From positions 1 through 17,347 of the forward strand of contig JAPOHM010000010.1 in NCBI GenBank assembly GCA_029979405.1: DNA of 17,347 nucleotides, read 5' to 3'. Source of the stretch: Methanobacteriota archaeon (GTDB lineage: Archaea; Thermoplasmatota; Poseidoniia; Poseidoniales; Poseidoniaceae). The notes under the pieces are model-generated. The model was not told where the DNA came from, made no database searches, and saw nothing but the letters and a program-made list of their open reading frames with translations. Made by a program: the position numbers and the translations under genes. Shown here one piece after another: positions 1-5,742 of this stretch (positions are counted from its first letter, which is position 1; every line of letters starts with the position of its first letter).

Positions 1-1
1 A

Positions 2-358
2 GATGGTGACGGCATCGGTGATGTATGCGACCCTGATATCGATGGTGATGGAGTAGTCAACGAAAATGATGCATTCCCATATGATGAGGATGAATATCGA
101 GACTTTGATGGTGACGGCATTGGTGATAATGCAGATCCAGACGATGATAATGACGGTATGGCAGACGATGTAGATGTATTCCCGTACGACCCATCAGAAC
201 AGATTGACACTGACGGTGACGGAATCGGAAACAATGCTGACACTGATGACGATGGCGATGGGATCACGGATACCATAGATAACTGTCCAGGTACACCAAA
301 TCCAGACCAAGAAGACCTCGATGGTGATGGAATTGGCACAGAATGTGATGATGTTGAG
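2..358 (+). repeat. Thrombospondin type 3 coding repeats
   Basis: Degenerate tandem repeats with a unit of about 36 codons. The core GATGGTGACGGCAT occurs at bases 2-15 and again near 109, and related GATGG(T/C)GATGG units occur near 250 and 320. They encode the Asp/Asn/Gly calcium-binding loops of the surface protein. The DNA similarity is moderate, as expected for old protein repeats rather than a recent expansion. Confidence 0.65.
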
Positions 359-487
359 GACACCATCGAAGAAGTGGATGAGAATTCCACTATCCTCGAA
401 GACAAGGTTCCTGCATTAGGTGCAGTTGGAACTTTAGCTGCTATAACTATTGGATTTATTGCGGTACTAAGAAGAGAAGAAGAATAA
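2..487 (+). CDS. Thrombospondin type 3 repeat surface protein, C-terminal part (5' end outside window)
   Basis: The frame is open from base 2, so the gene starts upstream; 161 residues are visible. About 120 residues are aspartate-rich repeats of the kind DGDGIGDNAD...DDDNDG...D..D.FPYD, the thrombospondin type 3 pattern, known in this family to bind many calcium ions in an extended rod. An acidic linker (VEDTIEEVDE) follows, then a hydrophobic span beginning VPALGAV and ending in RREEE. That layout (Pro-containing motif, membrane helix, basic end) resembles the PGF-CTERM signal that archaeosortase processes, but the core reads PAL rather than PGF, so sorting is an inference; it could simply be a C-terminal membrane anchor. 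The protein should sit on the outer cell surface. Its TAA lies 2 nt from the stop of the convergent methyltransferase gene. The N-terminal domains, and so any enzymatic or adhesive role, are not visible. Confidence 0.85.
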   Translation, partial: DGDGIGDVCDPDIDGDGVVNENDAFPYDEDEYRDFDGDGIGDNADPDDDNDGMADDVDVFPYDPSEQIDTDGDGIGNNADTDDDGDGITDTIDNCPGTPNPDQEDLDGDGIGTECDDVEDTIEEVDENSTILEDKVPALGAVGTLAAITIGFIAVLRREEE

Positions 488-489
488 GT

Positions 490-1215
490 TCAATTCTCTA
501 ATTGACGCAATCTTTCGATTGCTAGTGCACTAACGGCTACTTGTAGATTGTACGAAGGAACAAATCCAGGCATTGGTAATCTTACAATTTCGTCAGCGGC
601 TTCTAGAACTTGTTGCGATACCCCTTCGTTTTCTGCACCCACCACAAGTAAGACGTCTCCACTAAGGTCAGCATCCCATGGCCCCTTCTCTCCAACATCC
701 TCTGCGACGACGATTTTCCTGTTGCAAACTGCCAGAATTTCTTCGGTTGTTGCATAGACAACTGGAATAAATCGATTTGCTCGCATTCCAGTTCTTCGAA
801 TAGTTCTCTTTTCTTCATGAGTTTTGTTTGTATTTACGATTACTGCAGTAGCACCACTAACCTCTGCGGTTCTCACCGCAAATCCGATGTTTGGAGCGTA
901 ATCTACCCCGTCAAATAACCAAATGGCTCCGCTTCTTTCAAAAATCTCTAGCAGGCTTCCCTCCGGTTCTCTTCCAATTAGAGCAAGAGCGGTCTGTTGT
1001 CCCTTTGCACTCATCCTCCACAAATCTGTGGATGAACCCTCTATTACTTTGATATTTTTTTGATTACAAATTTCTATAATCTCCTCGCAATCTGCTTCCC
1101 TATCGACTAAAACCAACTTGATTTCTACGTCATTTTTCAGAGCCTTCAAGACTTCTTCAGCACCGGTTATTTGAAGGGACACACCATCCCGAATAAGCAC
1201 TAACAAATGAGTCAA
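490..1215 (-). CDS. SpoU/TrmH family RNA 2'-O-ribose methyltransferase
   Basis: A 241-residue SPOUT-fold enzyme expected to transfer a methyl group from S-adenosylmethionine to a ribose 2'-OH in rRNA or tRNA in the cytosol. All three family motifs are present: motif 1 at residues 102-122 (DGVDYAPNIGFAVRTAEVSG, with Asn109 and the catalytic-type Arg115), motif 2 at 189-200 (LLVVGAENEGVS, Glu197) and motif 3 at 211-231 (VRLPMPGFVPSYNLQVAVSA, Ser221 and Asn223), which form the trefoil knot. Residues 1-95 match in size the N-terminal substrate-binding domain of RlmB/TrmH-like members. The start is TTG at 1215: no in-frame ATG or GTG lies between it and the upstream in-frame TGA at 1252-1254. An out-of-frame ATG-AGG-GAT-TGA mini-ORF ends on this TTG. 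The gene converges on the thrombospondin-repeat gene and diverges from rpl15e. The target nucleotide cannot be told from the sequence. Confidence 0.9.
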   Translation of the reverse strand: MTHLLVLIRDGVSLQITGAEEVLKALKNDVEIKLVLVDREADCEEIIEICNQKNIKVIEGSSTDLWRMSAKGQQTALALIGREPEGSLLEIFERSGAIWLFDGVDYAPNIGFAVRTAEVSGATAVIVNTNKTHEEKRTIRRTGMRANRFIPVVYATTEEILAVCNRKIVVAEDVGEKGPWDADLSGDVLLVVGAENEGVSQQVLEAADEIVRLPMPGFVPSYNLQVAVSALAIERLRQLEN

Positions 1216-1303
1216 TCCCTCATTTCTAACAAAATTTGCGCGTCGCGGTATTCAAATATGAAAGGAAAGTCGCCAAAACGCTCCAAGGAGTAGGTGATGT
1301 ACA
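1216..1303. promoter_or_regulatory. Divergent promoter region, methyltransferase / rpl15e
   Basis: These 88 nt must hold the minus-strand promoter for the methyltransferase and probably the plus-strand one for rpl15e. An AT-rich element around 1250-1262 (TTCAAATATGAAA, or TTTCATATTTGAA on the minus strand) is the best TATA-like candidate. On the minus strand it would place a transcription start about 25 nt on, near 1225, giving an almost leaderless message. CGCG-T-CGCG at 1239-1247 is a small GC-rich palindrome that stands out in this AT-leaning DNA. Sequence reading only; no transcription start is known. Confidence 0.35.
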
Positions 1304-1894
1304 ATGGCTAAGGGTCTATATCAGCATGTTCGTGCAACATGGAATCGCCCAAAGGATACTCAAACACATCAACAGCGCCAAGATAGAATGGTTCAATGGA
1401 GAAGAGAACCAGTTAATTGTCGCATTGATAAACCAACTAGAATCGACGCCGCTCGAAGACTTGGCTACAAGGCTAAGCAGGGTGTCATCATGGTCCGAAC
1501 AAGAGTTCGCCGTGGTGGGTTGAGGAAAGGAAAAATCCACATGAAGAGAAAACCATCCAAGGCTGGTATCTCAAAGATTACTATGGCAAAGAATACTCAA
1601 AGAATGGCTGAAGAGCGTGTGAATAGACACTTCCCTAACTTGGAAGTTCTAAACTCATACTGGGTTGGACAAGATGGAAAGCACAAGTACTACGAAGTAA
1701 TCATGCTTGACCCATCACATCCAGCTATCAAATCTGACAAAGATCTTGGATGGATTGCTGACAGCCATCACAGAGGACGCGCATACCGTGGTAAGACAAG
1801 TGCAGGAAAGAAGGGAAGAGGTCTTTACAGCAAAGGTAAGGGCGCTGAGAAACTTCGTCCTTCTTTGAAGGCTCGTGGCAACATTGGAAAGTAA
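1304..1894 (+). CDS. rpl15e: 50S ribosomal protein L15e
   Basis: 196 residues, the usual length of archaeal/eukaryotic L15e. The N-terminus MAKGLYQHVRATWNRP, the basic stretch around residues 63-85 (VRTRVRRGGLRKGKIHMKRK), FPNLEVLNSYWVGQDGKHKY in the middle and the Gly/Lys-rich end (HRGRAYRGKTSAGKKGRG) are diagnostic of the family. L15e is a structural protein of the archaeal large subunit that binds 23S rRNA; bacteria lack it, so the gene fixes the host as archaeal. The ATG at 1304 is preceded by AAGGAG (1285-1290) and a GGTGAT-like element (1293-1298) at proper spacing. It is the first gene of the plus-strand block and is followed by a T-run. Lysine and arginine are spread throughout, as expected for a protein contacting rRNA. 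No irregularity seen. Confidence 0.97.
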   Translation: MAKGLYQHVRATWNRPKDTQTHQQRQDRMVQWRREPVNCRIDKPTRIDAARRLGYKAKQGVIMVRTRVRRGGLRKGKIHMKRKPSKAGISKITMAKNTQRMAEERVNRHFPNLEVLNSYWVGQDGKHKYYEVIMLDPSHPAIKSDKDLGWIADSHHRGRAYRGKTSAGKKGRGLYSKGKGAEKLRPSLKARGNIGK

Positions 1895-1917
1895 TCATAA
1901 ATTTCCAAGAGTGGCGA

Positions 1918-1923
1918 TTTTTT
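1918..1923 (+). terminator. Candidate U-tract terminator after rpl15e
   Basis: A run of six T lies 24 nt after the rpl15e stop. Archaeal RNA polymerase can terminate at short U-tracts without a strong hairpin. Only one tract is present, so read-through into the PRC-barrel gene is also possible. Confidence 0.3.
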
Positions 1924-1936
1924 CCGCTGGGTTCAT

Positions 1937-1953
1937 TGAGTACTTGTTACTCA
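1937..1953. promoter_or_regulatory. Perfect inverted repeat upstream of the PRC-barrel gene
   Basis: TGAGTA-CTTGT-TACTCA: two perfect 6-bp arms around a 5-nt centre, ending 21 nt before the ATG at 1975 and just ahead of its ribosome binding site. It could be a repressor or activator site or a short leader hairpin. Nothing in the sequence identifies a partner, and 6-bp arms can occur by chance. Confidence 0.3.
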
Positions 1954-1974
1954 GGTCTATTCGGGGAGTCTCAA

Positions 1975-2232
1975 ATGTCAAGTGATATGAGCGTATCACA
2001 ACTTGTTGACAAAGAGATTTATCTTCCCGATGGAAGATTACTCGGATTTGTTGCAGAAACCGTGATTGACGGCAAGGACCTCTGCGCAACACATCTTTTC
2101 GTTACAGGATGCCCTGATGAATTGGTTGAGAAAGGCGTACATTTGACAATACCATGGAGATGGGTACGTTCTATTGGTGATGTGGTAATTTTACGCTGGT
2201 TTCCAAAAACCCCAATTCCATATGAACACTGA
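1975..2232 (+). CDS. PRC-barrel domain protein
   Basis: 85 residues forming little more than a single PRC-barrel. It shows the family pattern LVDKEIYLPDGRLLGFV (two strands with a turn), then ETVIDG, LFVTGCP and the C-terminal IPWRWVRSIGDVVIL, where the barrel closes. ATG 1975 is chosen over the in-frame TTG at 1936 because GGGGAG at 1963-1968 sits 6 nt before it and homologous sequence begins only after it. PRC-barrels are small protein-interaction folds. In haloarchaea, small PRC-barrel proteins (CdpB1/CdpB2) take part in FtsZ/SepF cell division, while others are seen beside RNA-processing genes; which applies here is open. It lies 9 nt before RNase Z, so the two are probably co-transcribed. 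No signal peptide or membrane span, hence cytosolic. Confidence 0.85.
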   Translation: MSSDMSVSQLVDKEIYLPDGRLLGFVAETVIDGKDLCATHLFVTGCPDELVEKGVHLTIPWRWVRSIGDVVILRWFPKTPIPYEH

Positions 2233-2241
2233 TGTGATTTG

Positions 2242-3315
2242 ATGCCTATAGAAGTCCACGTCCTAGGAACTTCGTCTGCAAGACCTGCACAGGGTCGCTC
2301 TGTTTCTGGCTCTATTGTTGAAACCGGAGATGGTATTTTTGTTATCGATTGTGGTGAAGGTTTCCAGAATAGATTGGTAACACATCGTTCAGCATTGAAA
2401 AAATCAGAAGGAAGAAAAATCAAAGTCGGCAAAATTGCAGGTATTCTGTTGACTCATGGTCATTTAGACCATACTTGGGGTGTATTACCTTGGTTACAAA
2501 CCATGGCACTGGACGGTAGGAAAGAAAAGTTATACGTAATTGGACCAACAACAACCCAGGTAATTGATGTCTTGCTGGGGGAAGAAGGAGAACCTGAAGT
2601 TAGCCCATCTGATTTGATAATCCAGTATGATATGTGGATGGATTTAGGTGCCACTTCAGAAGATTTAGGTTACGAAGTCAATTGGATATTGAGCGATGGC
2701 TCGAGGTGGATAGACATGAATTCCGGAAAGCAAATAACCATGCCTCAACCATTGAAAAAGTCACAAATAACCGCAATTAATACTCAACATACTATTCCAT
2801 CCTTCGCATGGAAAATAGAGTCTAAACCAAAGAAAGGAAAGTTCGATAGAACTTCAACAGCAAATCTTCCCCAAGAAGTTGTGATGAAACTTGCTAACGG
2901 AGAAAATGTGGAACACAACGGTGAAACTCTATTTTCAAAAGATTACCGTGGTCCTGATATTGAACCTATTTCAGTAATAATATCAGGAGATACTGCTGAG
3001 CAAGCAATCGAATCAACTTGTGATTTACTTATTCACGAAGCGACGTTTTTGCAGGAACATGCAGATGTTGCAAACGAACATCTACACTCAACTGCGGCTG
3101 GTGCCGCCAGGACTGCCATCGAATGTGAAGCAAAACATTTGGCTCTCACTCATTTTTCGGCACGGCTTGAAAATGGTGAACAGTCATTAGCAGAAGCTGC
3201 GCAACTACATCATTCAGTAGTTACTTTAAGCGATGGTGATCGACTAATTTTACATGATGATTGTAGTCTACAACATTTGAAGAAAATTGATGATAATTGG
3301 GTAGTCAGCGCTTAG
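2242..3315 (+). CDS. rnz: Ribonuclease Z (tRNA 3'-end endonuclease)
   Basis: 357 residues, metallo-beta-lactamase fold. RNase Z cuts the 3' trailer from tRNA precursors in the cytosol. The zinc ligands and family motifs are visible in order: HVLGTSSARP at the N-terminus, HGHLDH (His72, His74, Asp76, His77), His183 in NTQHTIPSFAW, the ISGDT aspartate (Asp250), LIHEATF (His265), EHLHST (His282) and the closing HFSARL (His304), where the family usually has HFSxRY. The middle, about residues 90-180, is longer than in typical members of about 300-320 residues and holds the region where the tRNA-clamping exosite normally inserts. ATG 2242 follows a TGTGAT element; TTG 2239 directly before it is possible but less likely. 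It follows the PRC-barrel gene by 9 nt. Activity looks intact. Confidence 0.93.
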   Translation: MPIEVHVLGTSSARPAQGRSVSGSIVETGDGIFVIDCGEGFQNRLVTHRSALKKSEGRKIKVGKIAGILLTHGHLDHTWGVLPWLQTMALDGRKEKLYVIGPTTTQVIDVLLGEEGEPEVSPSDLIIQYDMWMDLGATSEDLGYEVNWILSDGSRWIDMNSGKQITMPQPLKKSQITAINTQHTIPSFAWKIESKPKKGKFDRTSTANLPQEVVMKLANGENVEHNGETLFSKDYRGPDIEPISVIISGDTAEQAIESTCDLLIHEATFLQEHADVANEHLHSTAAGAARTAIECEAKHLALTHFSARLENGEQSLAEAAQLHHSVVTLSDGDRLILHDDCSLQHLKKIDDNWVVSA

Positions 3316-3316
3316 G

Positions 3317-3329
3317 CAATTTGAAATTG
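3317..3329. promoter_or_regulatory. AT-rich palindrome between rnz and the PKD-protein gene
   Basis: CAATTT-G-AAATTG, perfect 6-bp arms around one base, starting directly after the RNase Z stop and ending 20 nt before the ATG at 3350. It could be a TATA-like or operator element for the exported-protein run that begins here. Short and AT-rich, so chance is a real alternative. Confidence 0.25.
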
Positions 3330-3349
3330 GATAGGTGGATTGGCCAACA

Positions 3350-5677
3350 ATGGGTCGCCATTTGTTTGTAGCAATCCTTCTCGTGTCAGTGGCCTTTAGC
3401 GGTCATTCTATGGCTACAGAAGGAAGAGCTGCTCCTCAATGTGCTGAATTTAATTTATCAGACGTAACATCATCAATTTCAGGAGTAGGAGTAGACCCCG
3501 GAGCGTGCTTAATCGTCAACCTAGGCGCAAGAAATTCTCAGTCTACATTATCTTTTGATATTGAGATAATGGATGATGAAATGGACGTAATCATGTTTGA
3601 CCAAAATGGAATTTTAGTCTACAAGAACGGACAAAATTACAGGTCAGCATTTGTTTCAGAAGGGACGTTTGAATCATTTATTGGAGACGTTTGGTTTGAT
3701 TGGACAACCCCTCTTTCCGGTTCAGATAAAACATGGTACATCGTTTTTGATAATACTGCTCACGATGGCGATGAAGGATTAGGCGACCAAGGAGGCTCAA
3801 CTTCAAAATTCTTGATTGATGTTACAATTCCGGAAGAATCCACCTATCCACTGATTCATAACACATATTCTATCGACGCAGGACAACGTATTAACATCGC
3901 TAATTTTGCAGTAGATTCAAACTCTGAACTAAATTATTGGATACATCCTATTTCAGGAGATGGTGAGTTTTTCATCCAATCAAACAACCAGTTAAGTGGC
4001 GATTTAATTATCGCTGGAACAAGATTTGACCAGCTAGTAGATGATATCAACTACGAAACGTGGCTGGTACCTGAGTATTTAGATTTACAAAATATCAATT
4101 TGATGGTAGAAGCTGGAAATTCTGGATTCCACTTTACTATTCAGGGTTCCTTTGATCCAGTGTTGTTGCCCGTGGTAATGGATTATGTTAACGGAAGTAC
4201 CACGATAGGAGAGCCAATAATTTTAGATGCAAGCGAATCGCCTAACAGTTTAGACCAAATCTCATCAATATCTTGGGATTTTAATTCAGATCAAACCACA
4301 GATGAGCAAGGTTTCATCGTCGAGGCGGTGTGGAGTAGCCCCGGATTAAAAACCATAAACGCAACTGCGGAATCTTCAACGGGAGAAATAATGGTAGTTT
4401 CTCATCAGATTATGGTAAACGATGAATCAAATCCTACAGCTGAAATAAGCGGAGTAGGTACAAGGGGAATTGATGCCGAATGGAGATTACTTCGACTTTC
4501 TGATTTAACACTTAAATCTGTTAATTCTTATGACGACCACCAAATAGCTACAACATCTTGGTACGTGAATGGAGTTCTGCTAGGGACAGACCCAGATTTC
4601 ACGGTAAGTTGGTCAGAGATTGGTACTTACAAAGTTAAATTGACAGTTACCGATCCGTCTGGAAATTCAAACTCTACAGAAGATGTAATAGTCGTTTATG
4701 ACTCAACTATTCCCGCACTTGAGATGAGTGAAATTGAAGCCGCGTCGACTGTGTATCGCGGTGAAATGATACAATTTACTGCAAATGCTGTTGATTTATG
4801 GGACGATGAATCTAATCTTACTTTTACCTGGGATTTTGATTTAGAAAAGGATTCAAACGGTGATGGAGATACAAGAAACGACCCTGACATGGTTGGAAAG
4901 AGTATAGAAGTGTCCTTTGAAGAGACAGGTCCAAAGAAAATTGGTTTAACTGTGTACGATGCTTCCAACAACACCGATTTTGAAATATTCACAGTTCAAG
5001 TCGAACTAGAGCCTTCCTCTGCTAATTTGTTTGCAATCGTTACAGTCATTTTCTTCGTTATTTTGGTAGTAGCAGGAGTTGTATTATTTGGCTACAGAAG
5101 TGCTCAAAAACGACACGCAATTGAAATTTTGATGGAAAATAATTTCACCTTCGAGCAGGCCGATGCAAGAATAAAAAATATCATGAAAACTACAAAACTA
5201 CCTAAATTTGCAAAGGCGGAGCAATTGGCTGGAATTGTTGAAGGAAGTCAATTGAAAACCCAAGCACAACTTGAAACGGAAGCAAAGGCGGCCGAGATAG
5301 CCCAAATATACGGAAACGATTCGAATTCTGTCGACCCGTACGCAGGTTTCAAACCACAATATCAACAATCTGTGCCTTTAGGACAATTCGCTGATGAAGC
5401 GTTAGCCGCTTTTGCAGACGAACCAGCACAAACTCCAAAACCAGCTCCGAAAAGTGCGAGTGGAAAGGTTAGAAGTGGCGGAATTTCCTTACCTACGCCA
5501 CCTCCTCAATCAAATCAAAGTCAAGAGCAGATCCCAATTTCGGAGTCAAAGAATCATAATTTGATAGGAGATTGTAGTTCATGTGGACAAAAATTCTCTG
5601 TAAATATGCCACAAGGGGTCAATAGCGCTGTCGTAGCCTGCCCGTCTTGCGGTAGTGACCAACTGTTTGAGCGTTGA
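3350..5677 (+). CDS. PKD-domain membrane protein with cytosolic zinc-ribbon tail
   Basis: 775 residues from ATG 3350, which has AGGTGGAT 10 nt upstream; an in-frame GTG at 3335 would add 5 residues. Layout: signal peptide (residues 1-22, cut after HSMA); an N-terminal beta-rich domain (about 25-165) with TWYIVFDNTAHDGDEG, reminiscent of GOLD/emp24-like sandwiches; a second unassigned domain; three PKD/Ig-like modules (about 269-362, 363-453, 454-556) with the hallmarks ISWDF and FTWDF, and an acidic NGDGDTRNDPD loop that may bind calcium; one membrane helix (561-583); then about 190 cytosolic residues. The tail has a helical start, a Pro/Gln-rich linker, and a zinc ribbon with two CxxC knuckles (Cys742/745 and Cys764/767). 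It probably spans the membrane once with its bulk outside. PKD modules mediate protein or glycan contact; the ligand is unknown. It heads the run of exported proteins. Confidence 0.8.
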   Translation: MGRHLFVAILLVSVAFSGHSMATEGRAAPQCAEFNLSDVTSSISGVGVDPGACLIVNLGARNSQSTLSFDIEIMDDEMDVIMFDQNGILVYKNGQNYRSAFVSEGTFESFIGDVWFDWTTPLSGSDKTWYIVFDNTAHDGDEGLGDQGGSTSKFLIDVTIPEESTYPLIHNTYSIDAGQRINIANFAVDSNSELNYWIHPISGDGEFFIQSNNQLSGDLIIAGTRFDQLVDDINYETWLVPEYLDLQNINLMVEAGNSGFHFTIQGSFDPVLLPVVMDYVNGSTTIGEPIILDASESPNSLDQISSISWDFNSDQTTDEQGFIVEAVWSSPGLKTINATAESSTGEIMVVSHQIMVNDESNPTAEISGVGTRGIDAEWRLLRLSDLTLKSVNSYDDHQIATTSWYVNGVLLGTDPDFTVSWSEIGTYKVKLTVTDPSGNSNSTEDVIVVYDSTIPALEMSEIEAASTVYRGEMIQFTANAVDLWDDESNLTFTWDFDLEKDSNGDGDTRNDPDMVGKSIEVSFEETGPKKIGLTVYDASNNTDFEIFTVQVELEPSSANLFAIVTVIFFVILVVAGVVLFGYRSAQKRHAIEILMENNFTFEQADARIKNIMKTTKLPKFAKAEQLAGIVEGSQLKTQAQLETEAKAAEIAQIYGNDSNSVDPYAGFKPQYQQSVPLGQFADEALAAFADEPAQTPKPAPKSASGKVRSGGISLPTPPPQSNQSQEQIPISESKNHNLIGDCSSCGQKFSVNMPQGVNSAVVACPSCGSDQLFER

Positions 5678-5742
5678 AAATACGCAAATATTCACACGGA
5701 TTAGGGCTAGATTCATTTGGGTTGATAGCCTGAACACATCTG
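5678..5742 (+). promoter_or_regulatory. Intergenic region before the giant secreted protein
   Basis: 65 nt with an AT-rich element, AAATATT at 5686-5692, that could serve as a TATA box with a start near 5715-5720. No clear Shine-Dalgarno sequence precedes the ATG at 5743. A weak GGCTA/TAGCC pair (5705-5709, 5726-5730) has a 16-nt loop and is probably chance. Confidence 0.25.

Noticed and set aside
603..818. 71-codon minus-strand ORF inside the methyltransferase
   Set aside because: Shadow frame of the methyltransferase, which carries all three SPOUT motifs.
1236..1523. 95-codon ORF in another frame across the rpl15e start
   Set aside because: Overlaps L15e, which is certain; it starts with TTG and shows no family resemblance.
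1936..1974. Upstream TTG start extending the PRC-barrel protein by 13 residues
   Set aside because: The added residues do not look like the family and the GGGGAG site fits ATG 1975.
5705..5730. GGCTA/TAGCC inverted pair before the giant gene
   Set aside because: Five-bp arms with a 16-nt loop are expected by chance and would not form a stable hairpin.
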